In this document: positions 17,046 to 24,581 of the stretch, in pieces | How positions within the stretch are numbered: the first letter of the stretch is position 1 | Layout: every line of letters begins with the position of its first letter | Assembly (NCBI RefSeq): GCF_004138165.1 | Contig: NZ_RYFF01000017.1 | Coordinates: 16,639-80,638 of the forward strand | Reading direction: 5' to 3' | Origin: Candidatus Chloroploca sp. Khr17 | Lineage (GTDB): Bacteria; Chloroflexota; Chloroflexia; Chloroflexales; Chloroflexaceae | DNA length: 64,000 bases | Program-made: the position numbers and the translations under genes | Notes under the pieces: model-generated | What the model was told of the DNA's origin: nothing | What the model saw: the letters and a program-made list of their open reading frames with translations, nothing else | Databases searched by the model: none

Positions 17046-17868
17046 TATGCCCGCACGACGGCGATCGTGCGTCCCTGCGGCGAGGTGGCCGCTTCCACCG
17101 TGGTGCGCTGGGCGATGGGGGGGGCCGCTGCGGCGGTCGAAGACGACGAGCCAGCCGCGCTCGAGCCCGAGCCCGGCCAGGTACAGGTCGAGTTGGGCCA
17201 GCCCCTCGTCGCGGGGATCGCTTTCGCCGTCGCGCCAGACCTTGAGTTCCATGCCCATCGTGACGGGCTGTGGGCCGCCGTAGCGCAGGCAGAGATCCAT
17301 GGCGCCGCGTGCCGATGGCGTATTCGCGGAGGTCGTTGACCAACCAGGGTTGGCCCTGGGTCAGCGCGAAGGCGTGGTCAATGGCCGCAGACGCGAAGAC
17401 CTGGCCGGTGTCGTCGGTGTGCTGCTGGTAGAGCCGCGCCACGTCGTCGCGGGTAAAGCTTCCCAGCGTCAGCGAGCGCGTCTTCACATTGAAGGGACTG
17501 GCGGTGTTGAGCCGCTCGCTGCCGCCTGACACCACCTTGTAGTCGCGCACATCGCGCATCCCGATCAGCGCGAGCGACGTGGGGAACGCGGTGGGACGCC
17601 AAGTGTAGCCCGCCCCGGGGTCACTGTTAAACGCTGTCCCCATTTCGACCGAGACCAGTGCAGCGACATAAGCCCCAGACGCGGTCAACTCCTGGGCCAG
17701 CGCGATCATCGAGGTGGTCTTGCCGGTCTGACGAGGGGCGTGAATGACAAAATAGTTGAAATCGGCTACCAGGCGGCGTGCCAGCGGGACACGCGTCGCC
17801 GCGGGCAGCATATAGTGCAGTTCGGGCTTGCACGGCCCGGCAACATTCTGGTCGTGTGTGGGTCAAGT
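17045..17868 (-). pseudogene. Broken P-loop ATPase with C-terminal PD-(D/E)XK-like domain
   Basis: Homology to the common AAA-like ATPase family runs across three reading frames. The first part reads NVAGPCKPELHYMLPAATR and HAPRQTGKTTSM (Walker A); it extends upstream of the only ATG (17811) to a stop codon, so the true start is lost. A stretch of sequence after SVEMGTAF seems deleted. The middle part (WLVNDLREYAIG) breaks near 17310, and the nuclease-like part MGMELKVWRDGESDP...GWLVVFDRRS is in a second frame. The C-terminal PIAQRTTVEAA...RTIAVVRA is in a third frame, after a G-run near 17118, and ends at 17045. At least two frameshifts and one internal deletion make function very unlikely. 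Confidence 0.8.
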
Positions 17869-18020
17869 ATACCATGGCTGGGGGGCTGCGGCTGGTCGTG
17901 CAACGGGCCGCGCCAGCGGGGTAGCCTGGGCGTCGTTTGACGTCCCACGCGACCTTTGCCATGCTGGGCACCGCGAAGCATCTCGGGCGCTGGGACGCCA
18001 GGGATCCTTCGCTCCGCTCC

Positions 18021-18152
18021 TACGGCATGGTTCAAACGAGCTTGATCATTTGCGGTGCTTGGAGTGCCGGCTTTAGCCGGCTGAGCCGGAAGCCGACTGA
18101 AGTCGGCACTCCAAACGGTCACGCAAGCATACCCATGCTGAACCATGCCGTA
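18021..18152. mobile_element. MITE-like element (GGAGTGCCGACTT family) with 14-bp terminal inverted repeats
   Basis: Ends TACGGCATGGTTCA (18021-18034) and its exact complement TGAACCATGCCGTA (18139-18152). Inner arms GGAGTGCCGGCTT and AAGTCGGCACTCC also pair. A second, left-half copy follows at 18153-18198 (GGTATGGTTCAAACGAGCTT...). Another copy at 54347-54545 is split by a different element. Non-coding. Confidence 0.75.
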
Positions 18153-18198
18153 GGTATGGTTCAAACGAGCTTGATCATTTGCAATGTTTGGAGTGCTG

Positions 18199-18310
18199 GC
18201 TCATGGTCTTTCAGTCCATAATCCGGTAAACGCGACACGGGCGAGACCTCACAGGTCTCGCAGACCTGTGAGGTCTGGTCGGGCGGATTCATTTCTGGAA
18301 AACCATGAGC
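18199..18310. mobile_element. MITE-like element (ATGGTCTTTCAG family) carrying the AGACCT hairpin
   Basis: The left end GCTCATGGTCTTTCAG...AATCCG pairs with the right end CGGATTCAT...ACCATGAGC (about 27 bp, imperfect). Inside is the exact hairpin 18244-18258/18262-18276 of the AGACCTCACAGGTCT type. The left end motif is repeated directly at 18313-18328. Related ends are at 54394-54416, 54487-54509 and 57804-57826. Confidence 0.7.
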
Positions 18311-18340
18311 CGGCTCATGGTCTTTCAGTTGGCTGATTAC

Positions 18341-18372
18341 AAGGCGTTTCTAAGGCGTTGGGCCGTTATGAT
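18341..18372 (+). promoter_or_regulatory. SARP-like promoter box 1 (small peptide/exporter cluster)
   Basis: AAGGCG (18341-18346), 5 bp, AAGGCG (18352-18357), 9 bp, then -10 TATGAT (18367-18372). It belongs to a set of six sites with identical geometry in this window. Expected start is near 18379, about 70 nt before the small peptide ATG. Confidence 0.8.
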
Positions 18373-18447
18373 GTGCTTGCAGGGCGGCAAGAGCATGCTC
18401 TGCGTTTCGCTGGCAAGTAGCGCAGATCTTTAAGGAGGATGGTAAGG

Positions 18448-18567
18448 ATGAAGACCCCTGAGACCACCAAGACGGTTAAGACCACTACGAAATCGGGCAA
18501 GGCCGGCGTAGCGGTGCGCACCGACCTGCGGGCCGGGGCTATGCCCCCTATGCCCCCCAGCTTATAG
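18448..18567 (+). CDS. 39-aa small peptide, candidate exported or RiPP-type precursor
   Basis: ATG at 18448 preceded by a strong AAGGAGG (18432-18438). The N-terminal half is rich in Lys and Thr (TKTVKTTTKSG), a leader-like region. The C-terminal end reads RAGAMPPMPPSL. Gly-Ala (RAGA) or KSGKAG could serve as a double-glycine-like cleavage site for the C39 peptidase exporter encoded just downstream, giving a Pro/Met-rich product. There is no Cys, and no maturation enzyme (radical SAM, LanM or cyclodehydratase) lies nearby, so the product may be unmodified. It is the first gene after SARP-like box 1, and a hairpin separates it from the transport genes. The gene is well supported; the precursor role is inference. 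Confidence 0.7.
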   Translation: MKTPETTKTVKTTTKSGKAGVAVRTDLRAGAMPPMPPSL

Positions 18568-18630
18568 CGGTGTCGGCAGGATCAGCCAGGGCTGATTCCT
18601 GGTGTGAACTGAGGCTGGTCTGAGCCTGTA

Positions 18631-18668
18631 GCGGGGAAGCGGAGGATCAGCTTGCTCCGCTTCCCCGC
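18631..18668 (+). terminator. Hairpin between the small peptide gene and the export genes
   Basis: Arms GCGGGGAAGCGGA (18631-18643) and TCCGCTTCCCCGC (18656-18668) with a 12-nt loop and no T-run. It suits a partial terminator or mRNA stabiliser that keeps the peptide message in excess over the transporter message. Confidence 0.5.
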
Positions 18669-18688
18669 CATATTCCCGGCACTACCCT

Positions 18689-19126
18689 ATGTCGCTTGCC
18701 TTCCCCCGTTCGCTGCGTTCGCTCAGCCGCGATACGGGCCGCACGGCCCTGATCGGCATCGCCGTAGCTATGGTGCTGCTGCTGGCTTGGGTCGCCTGGC
18801 TCATCCTGGCCGAGTTGCCGATCTATGTGCGCAGCCAGGATCTGGCCTTGGGGCGCGATGGTTCGGTGGTGGCCCGCTTTGCCCCAGAGGATCTGGCCCG
18901 GATTCGGCGTGATCAACCGGCCAGCCTCATCGTTCCGGCGAGCCACGAGGAGCAGGCCTACGCGCTGCCGGCCCGGGTGCTGGAGACGCCTGGGCAGGGC
19001 TCTAGCCCCGATGACCTGGTGCGACTGCGGGTTCGCGGTGCGCCGCAGCCGCTGCGTGGCGAGATTCGCATCGAGGTTGCCGCAGTGACGCCCTTCGAAC
19101 TGGTGCTGCGCGGGCTTGGCTCATGA
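18689..19126 (+). CDS. Short HlyD-like membrane protein of the exporter cluster
   Basis: 145 aa. A basic N-terminus is followed by one membrane helix (about 21-43, GIAVAMVLLLAWVAWLILAE) and a ~100-residue beta-rich external domain. That layout recalls the start and end of a membrane-fusion protein, but the coiled-coil hairpin and lipoyl halves are missing. No clear Shine-Dalgarno precedes the ATG. Its TGA overlaps the ATG of the C39 ABC gene (ATGA), so they are translationally coupled and probably work in one complex. Confidence 0.65.
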   Translation: MSLAFPRSLRSLSRDTGRTALIGIAVAMVLLLAWVAWLILAELPIYVRSQDLALGRDGSVVARFAPEDLARIRRDQPASLIVPASHEEQAYALPARVLETPGQGSSPDDLVRLRVRGAPQPLRGEIRIEVAAVTPFELVLRGLGS

Positions 19127-21963
19127 GCGCCGACGACACGGTCGCGCCTGAAGCCTCGGACGAGGGAAAGGATCCGTCGCCCGACGAGCGCTATTGGATC
19201 ATCCCCGAGGTGGTGCAGACTTCGGCGATGGACTGTGGCCCAGCAGCCTTGAAGGCTCTGCTTGAGGGCTTCGGCATCGCTGTAAGCTACCCCCGTCTGC
19301 GCGAGGCGTGCCAAACGAGTGTGGATGGCACCTCGATTGATACGATCGAGCAGATCGCCGTGCAGCTTGGTCTCGAGGCCGAGCAGATGATGCTGCCCGC
19401 CGATCACCTGCTGCTGCCCGAGGCCGGAGCGCTGCCAGCCCTGGTGGTCATGCGCCTGCCCAACGGCTTCACTCACTTTGTGGTGGTCTGGCGCCGTCAC
19501 GGCGGCCTCATCCAGGTGATGGATCCGGGCGGCGGACGGCGCTGGGTGCGCGCCCGCCGCCTGCTCGACGAGTTGTTCATCCACACGGTGCCCATTGACG
19601 CGGCCCTCTGGCGTGAGTGGGCCGGTGGCACCGGGATGCTCGCCCCTCTGCGCAGGCGTCTGACTGATTTGCAACTCGCCCCCGCGACTATTGACGATCT
19701 GCTTGCTCGTGCTCTCGCCGACGAGGGCTGGCGTGGGTTGGCGACCCTCGACGCGGCCACGCGCATGCTGACCGCCTTGGTGCGTGGCGGCGGCCTGCGC
19801 CGCGGCCTACCCGCCGAGGCTCTCCTGACGCGCGTCGTGGCCCCCCCGGACGACGAGCAGCCGTCGGACACCGAGGGTAATGATGTGCGGAGACCCGTCA
19901 TCCCCGCGCCGTTCTGGTCGGTCAGGCCCGTCGGCACAGGCGCGGACGGTCAGGACGAGTTGTTGCTGCGGGGCGTTGTGGCGTTGCACGTATCCGGCCG
20001 TCGCGCATTGGCGGATGCTGCGGAGGAATCCGGCGAAGCGTTGCCCCCCGCGCTGGCGGCAGCCCTGAGTGCCCCGGCACCCATGCCCTTGCGCACCCTG
20101 GTCGCGGCGATGCGCCAGGACGGTCTGCTGACCCCGGCCCTGCTGCTGTCGGCTCTGCTGTTGGGGGCCATGACCACGATGATCGAGATTCTGCTGCTCC
20201 AGGGCCTGATCTGGTTTGGGCCGCGGCTGCCGCTGATCGAGCAGCGCGTCACCCTGTTCGCGGCGCTGTTGTTCTTCCTGCTGGCCCGCTTTGCGCTGAG
20301 CCTCTCCAGCGAAATGACGATCGCACGGATGGGCCGTCGGCTGGAGGCCCGGTTGCGGCTGGCCTTCCTGAGCAAGATTCCGCGCCTGGGCGACCGCTAC
20401 TTCCATAGTCGACTCACCTCGGACATGGCCCAGCGCGCCCACGACCTGAGGCAGATCCATCAGATCCAGCGCATCGGTGCCGACACGCTGCGCCAAGGCT
20501 GCGAACTGCTGCTAACCCTGGGTGGGATCTTCTGGCTCAGCCCGGCGATCGGAAGCTGGGTGTTGCTGCTCAGCGCTGCGTTTGTTGTCGTGGGCGGCCT
20601 GGCTTGGCCGGTGCTCCAAGAGGGCGACATGCGTCTGCGCACGCTCAACGGAACCCTGAGCCGTTTCTACCTCGACGGGTTGCGCGGGCTGACCCCGCTA
20701 CGAACCCACGGGGCTGAGCGTGCGGCCCGGCGCGAGTTTGAGGATCTACTTACCCAGTGGGCGCGCGCCAGTCTGGGGTTTCTGCAGCTGCGGGTGCTAG
20801 CGCGGGTGCCCGGCGGGCTGCTCTTCCTCATCCTTGTTACTGCCTTAGCCTTCCAGTTAGTCGGGGGTGCCGCCAGTCTCTCGCCGCTGCTTTTCTACTG
20901 GACGCTCAAGTTGCCGTTGCTGGCGGGCACGCTTTTCCAGCAGCTCGAGCGCTACCCGTGGGTGCGGAATACGATGCTACGCCTGCTTGAGCCATTGACT
21001 GCCCCCGAAGAGGAGGAGTTGGCGGACGCGGCGGATCATGCGCCGCTCGACGTTGGGGTTGGCGGTGTGGCGATCACGCTTGAGGAGGTGACGGTCCAGG
21101 CCGGCGGGCGAACGATCCTGCACGAGCTCAATTTGGGCGTGGCGGCGGGCGAGCATCTGGTCATCGTCGGCCCCTCGGGGGCGGGCAAATCGAGTCTGGC
21201 GGGGCTGCTGCTGGGCTGGCACACCCCGGCCAGCGGGCGTTGCCTCGTCGATGGCGAACCGCTCAGCGGGGCGCGCATTGCCGGGCTACGCCGGGTGACG
21301 GCCTGGCTCGACCCGGCGGTGCAGCTCTGGAACCATTCGCTACTGGAGAATCTGGCCTATGGCAACCGGCCCGAGCACAGCGCGTTGAGCCAGGCTGTGG
21401 AGCAAGCCGACCTGTTCGCCGTGCTTGAGCGGCTGCCCAACGGGTTACAGACACCTCTGGGTGAGGGCGGCGGGCTGGTCTCGGGGGGCGAGGGCCAGCG
21501 TGTGCGCTTTGGGCGAGCCCTGGGCCGCGAATCGGTGCGGCTGGTGATCCTCGACGAGCCCTTCCGCGGCCTCGACCGTGAGCAGCGCCACGCGTTGCTG
21601 GCGCGGGCACGGGCCTACTGGCGCGACGCGACCCTGATCTGTATTACCCACGATGTCGGCGCGACGCGCGACTTCGGGCGGGTGCTGGTGATTGAGGAGG
21701 GTGCGATCATTGAGGACGGCCCGCCCGAGGTTCTCGCCTCGCGGCCCGACTCACGCTACGGCGACCTGCTCGCCGCCGAGGAGCAGGCGCGGCGGGGTTT
21801 GTGGCAGGGGCCCATCTGGCGCCACATCCGCATCGCCGACGGGCAACTGAGCGAGCAGCCTACGGATGCGCAATCACCATCAGGGCAGGGGCGCGGCGCA
21901 GCACGCAACGCAGCGCCAGGGCCAGGGTCTCGGGGTCGAGGGCGCCGAAGCTCTCGTCCATAA
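19123..21963 (+). CDS. C39-peptidase ABC exporter (bacteriocin/NHLP-type)
   Basis: 946 aa. The N-terminal C39 peptidase is complete: Cys38 in MDCGPAA, His118 in GFTHFVVVW and Asp134 in MDPGGG. A long insert (~150-325) of unknown fold precedes the membrane domain (~330-600), which has five to six helices. The nucleotide-binding domain shows Walker A GPSGAGKSS (~residue 684), signature VSGGEGQ, Walker B LVILDEPF and the switch His in ITHDVG. Such proteins cut leader peptides after a Gly-Gly-type motif and export the product. The typical length is ~720; the insert and the C-terminal tail make this one longer. The last ~35 residues are read from DNA antisense to the next gene and are probably not conserved. 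Confidence 0.92.
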   Translation: MSADDTVAPEASDEGKDPSPDERYWIIPEVVQTSAMDCGPAALKALLEGFGIAVSYPRLREACQTSVDGTSIDTIEQIAVQLGLEAEQMMLPADHLLLPEAGALPALVVMRLPNGFTHFVVVWRRHGGLIQVMDPGGGRRWVRARRLLDELFIHTVPIDAALWREWAGGTGMLAPLRRRLTDLQLAPATIDDLLARALADEGWRGLATLDAATRMLTALVRGGGLRRGLPAEALLTRVVAPPDDEQPSDTEGNDVRRPVIPAPFWSVRPVGTGADGQDELLLRGVVALHVSGRRALADAAEESGEALPPALAAALSAPAPMPLRTLVAAMRQDGLLTPALLLSALLLGAMTTMIEILLLQGLIWFGPRLPLIEQRVTLFAALLFFLLARFALSLSSEMTIARMGRRLEARLRLAFLSKIPRLGDRYFHSRLTSDMAQRAHDLRQIHQIQRIGADTLRQGCELLLTLGGIFWLSPAIGSWVLLLSAAFVVVGGLAWPVLQEGDMRLRTLNGTLSRFYLDGLRGLTPLRTHGAERAARREFEDLLTQWARASLGFLQLRVLARVPGGLLFLILVTALAFQLVGGAASLSPLLFYWTLKLPLLAGTLFQQLERYPWVRNTMLRLLEPLTAPEEEELADAADHAPLDVGVGGVAITLEEVTVQAGGRTILHELNLGVAAGEHLVIVGPSGAGKSSLAGLLLGWHTPASGRCLVDGEPLSGARIAGLRRVTAWLDPAVQLWNHSLLENLAYGNRPEHSALSQAVEQADLFAVLERLPNGLQTPLGEGGGLVSGGEGQRVRFGRALGRESVRLVILDEPFRGLDREQRHALLARARAYWRDATLICITHDVGATRDFGRVLVIEEGAIIEDGPPEVLASRPDSRYGDLLAAEEQARRGLWQGPIWRHIRIADGQLSEQPTDAQSPSGQGRGAARNAAPGPGSRGRGRRSSRP

Positions 21964-24040
21964 TCAGCAGGTCGGCCCGCTGGAGCAGGGCGCGGGCGAT
22001 AAAGAGGCGGCTGCGCTCACCGTGTGAGAGTTGCCAGCCGCTCTCGCCCAGGATCTGACCCATGCCCGAGGGCATTCGCGTCAGCAATTCGCCCAGGCCC
22101 AGTTCTTCGCAGATGGTGCTCGCCTCGGCGAGGTCTTCGGGCTGCGGCGGCCAGCGCCGACCCATCAGCAGGTTGAAGGCGAAGGTCTCGGCAAAGACGT
22201 GGTTCTCGTGGAACTGGGGTGCCACGGCGACCCGTTGCCGCCAATCGGCAGCGCCGATGCTTGCCCGGTCGTAGCCGTGGAGCAGCAGCAGCCCTGCCTC
22301 AGGATCACGCAGGCCGGCGAGCAAGGCGGCGAGGGTGGACTTCCCGCCCCCCGAGGGCCCCTCTAGCAACAGCCGCTCGCCCGAGCGGATCTGGAGAGTT
22401 GTGCCCTGAAGCACGTATTGGCCCCGGTCGCGGTAGCGAAAACTCAGCTCGCGGGCCAGCAGCAGTGGCTGCGGGCCACCCGGCGAGCCTGCCGGAGCTA
22501 GCTCGACGGCCGGGAGTTGCTCGTGGCGCGCTGCGGCGTCAAACAGTGGCGCGACTTCTTCCCAGGCAATCATCGCCTGGGCCAGGCCTTCGAGTCCGGC
22601 GATAACCTGGGTCAGGGCCTGGGCCGCCAGGATGATCCCGGCCAGACTGACCACCAGGGCCACGGGTCCGGCGGTGCCGTCAATCAAAATCGGCCCGAGC
22701 GCGGCAATGCCGAGCAACACCCAGAGCGACGGCAGGCTGTTGATCCAGGCACCGACCTGGTCGCGTCGCCCAGTCTGGAGCAGGGAGCCGTCGAGCAGGC
22801 GATCCTCTTCCTGGTGTCGCCGTGCCGGGTCTTCCTGGGCCAGGCGGGTGCGATGACCGACCATATGCTCGACGAGCAGCTTCGTCTGCGCGATCTGGAG
22901 GCGGTTCCAGCCGCGCTGGCGCTGCACGTAGGCACCAGTCAACAATACCAGCAGCAGCGTGACGCCGAGCAGCAGCACGGCGTGGGGCCAGCCTCCCGCG
23001 CCCCAGGCTAACACAAGCGCCGCTGTACCAAGCTGGATCAGCGACAGCAGGGCGACGATACCTCCGTTCAGGGCCAGCAGTTCGACGGCGTTGGCACCCA
23101 TCACCCGCTCGATGAACTGGCCCATGCCCTCGTGGCGGATCTCCTCGGGGCGCAGCTTAAGGATACCGGCGAACAAGCGCTGCTTGAAGATGGCTCCGGT
23201 GGCGACGGCGATGAGGCCCCCCGTGCGCACGATCAGCAGATCGAAGAACAGGGCCGTGGCCTGGAGGAGCACCCAGGCCCAGAGCCAGATCGGATCGAAC
23301 TGGCCGCCAAAGACGATACGCCCGATGAGCCACCAGGTCAGAATGAGCAAGGCCTGTCGGATCAGCATCGCTCCGACCAGCGTCCCCAGGGGCGCACTCA
23401 GGCGGGCATGGTGGGCCTGCTGGCGCAGGTTGGCGGCCGGAGTGAGTCGCAGCATCCAGCCAGCCTCGATCGGGAGCGCACTCAGTTGTTCGGCCAGGAT
23501 CATGCGGCGGACGCGCTCGGCTTGCTGGTCGGTGATGGATGCCTCGGCGAGCATCCGGTCGATGTCGGGGCGCCAAGGTTCTTCGAGCCTGGCGCAGAGC
23601 CGATCGCGGATCAGCCTGAGCGGCACGCGCCGCACCTCGAGCGCGGGGGTGAGCACGCGCAGATGGCCCCACCCACGGCCGAGCAGGGCGATCAGCCCCG
23701 GGCCGGTGTTGCCTTGCTCGTCTGCAGCCCCTGCAGGTGGCGCGGGGTGTGGCGGCAGGCGAAGCAGGGCTGGGCCTCCGTTGAGCAGGAGCGCCTCGAT
23801 GTCGCCGTAGCTCGCCGCTACCGTCTCGGCCTCGAGGCCGAGACGTGCGGCCTCGACCTCGACCTGCCGTGCGAGTTGCTCTGGTGAAGGCGAGCCGGGA
23901 GCGGGTGGAGCGTGGGCACCGGAGTGGAGGCCGGCCCGGCGGGCTAGGGCCTCCACTGCTGCGGCCCCCTGGTCAGTGGGCCATGCCAGCGTCGAGAGTT
24001 CGGGCGGGGTCAGGTGTGTGCGTATCATCTGGGGTAGCAC
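21860..24040 (-). CDS. Second ABC exporter protein with Cys-less C39-like domain
   Basis: 726 aa starting with GTG at 24040 (GGGACGAGA precedes it); an ATG at 24028 is an alternative. The N-terminal ~170 residues resemble a C39-like fold (GPALLRLPPH..., LRVLTPALEVRRVPLRLIRDRL) but have no catalytic Cys or DCG motif. The membrane domain is at ~230-500. The ATPase shows Walker A GPSGGGKST, signature LSHGERSR and Walker B LLIMDESFGALDPE. The protein ends MVIAHP, one residue after the switch His, so the last ~50 residues of a normal ABC domain are missing. It converges on the first exporter with a 104-bp overlap. A partner in one heterodimer, as in NHLP-type systems, is plausible; loss of activity through truncation is equally possible. 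Confidence 0.85.
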   Translation of the reverse strand: MLPQMIRTHLTPPELSTLAWPTDQGAAAVEALARRAGLHSGAHAPPAPGSPSPEQLARQVEVEAARLGLEAETVAASYGDIEALLLNGGPALLRLPPHPAPPAGAADEQGNTGPGLIALLGRGWGHLRVLTPALEVRRVPLRLIRDRLCARLEEPWRPDIDRMLAEASITDQQAERVRRMILAEQLSALPIEAGWMLRLTPAANLRQQAHHARLSAPLGTLVGAMLIRQALLILTWWLIGRIVFGGQFDPIWLWAWVLLQATALFFDLLIVRTGGLIAVATGAIFKQRLFAGILKLRPEEIRHEGMGQFIERVMGANAVELLALNGGIVALLSLIQLGTAALVLAWGAGGWPHAVLLLGVTLLLVLLTGAYVQRQRGWNRLQIAQTKLLVEHMVGHRTRLAQEDPARRHQEEDRLLDGSLLQTGRRDQVGAWINSLPSLWVLLGIAALGPILIDGTAGPVALVVSLAGIILAAQALTQVIAGLEGLAQAMIAWEEVAPLFDAAARHEQLPAVELAPAGSPGGPQPLLLARELSFRYRDRGQYVLQGTTLQIRSGERLLLEGPSGGGKSTLAALLAGLRDPEAGLLLLHGYDRASIGAADWRQRVAVAPQFHENHVFAETFAFNLLMGRRWPPQPEDLAEASTICEELGLGELLTRMPSGMGQILGESGWQLSHGERSRLFIARALLQRADLLIMDESFGALDPETLALALRCVLRRAPALMVIAHP

Positions 24041-24065
24041 GTTGATCTCGTCCCTTGGTTTTTTT

Positions 24066-24120
24066 GTAAATACATTTTCTGATGTTTTTGCTATGCAAAA
24101 ACATCAGAAAATGTATTTAC
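24066..24120. repeat. Perfect 25-bp AT-rich inverted repeat
   Basis: Arms 24066-24090 (GTAAATACATTTTCTGATG...) and 24096-24120 match exactly around CTATG. It is strikingly AT-rich against its GC-rich setting and lies between the stop of the 94-aa gene and the start of the second ABC gene. The side next to the stop reads GTAGTGTGTAAATAC on the minus strand. Either a terminator or a miniature element. Confidence 0.8.
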
Positions 24121-24127
24121 ACACTAC

Positions 24128-24412
24128 TCAGTGACCCGCCAACACCATGTCTGAGTCGGTGCCCACCGCCAACAGTTCGACCGAGATCAGCGGTAGGCCC
24201 AAATGATTCAGCTGATTGAGCACGCCCATTAAAGCCGCCTGATCGGGCAACCTGCCGCGCAAGGTCAGCACTGCATCGCCGGAAGCACACCTGTCAACGA
24301 CCAGTTCCATTTCGTGCAACCAGCGTATCCAGCGTGCATCGAGCGCGCCGCGAGCACGAATGCAGTAGTAAGCCGGTTCTGAGATGGTTGGGTTGGCTCC
24401 ACCATTTGGCAT
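24128..24412 (-). CDS. 94-aa conserved-type protein of unknown function
   Basis: ATG at 24412 with AAGGAGG five bases before it. A YYCIRARGALDARWIRWLH start and a LPDQAALMGVLNQLNHLGLPL segment give it the look of a small alpha/beta protein. I have an impression of similar unnamed proteins in Chloroflexota but no function to attach. It has its own SARP-like promoter (box 2), divergent from that of P-type ATPase 1, which ties it to the regulon. There is no signal peptide or membrane helix. Confidence 0.75.
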   Translation of the reverse strand: MPNGGANPTISEPAYYCIRARGALDARWIRWLHEMELVVDRCASGDAVLTLRGRLPDQAALMGVLNQLNHLGLPLISVELLAVGTDSDMVLAGH

Positions 24413-24502
24413 ACAACCTCCTTGTGGGCGTGCTTGTTACCGGCACGAGTAATGGGCGGGTTATGTACACACAGCGACGGCATTGTCGATTGAATAAAAG
24501 CT

Positions 24503-24534
24503 ATGTTACCAGCCAAGCGCCTTAGAAACGCCTC
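24503..24534 (-). promoter_or_regulatory. SARP-like promoter box 2 (94-aa gene)
   Basis: Minus strand: GAGGCG (24534-24529), 5 bp, AAGGCG (24523-24518), 9 bp, TAACAT (24508-24503). Same 32-bp geometry as the other five sites. The expected start near 24497 gives a leader of about 85 nt. Confidence 0.75.
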
Positions 24535-24543
24535 TTCGTACCC

Positions 24544-24575
24544 AAGGCCATCGCAAGGCGTTTCTGTGCTACCAT
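24544..24575 (+). promoter_or_regulatory. SARP-like promoter box 3 (P-type ATPase 1)
   Basis: AAGGCC (24544-24549), 5 bp, AAGGCG (24555-24560), 9 bp, TACCAT (24570-24575). The -10 abuts the ATG at 24576. The expected start (~24582) falls on the in-frame ATG at 24582, so a leaderless mRNA is likely. Confidence 0.7.
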
Positions 24576-24581
24576 ATGACT

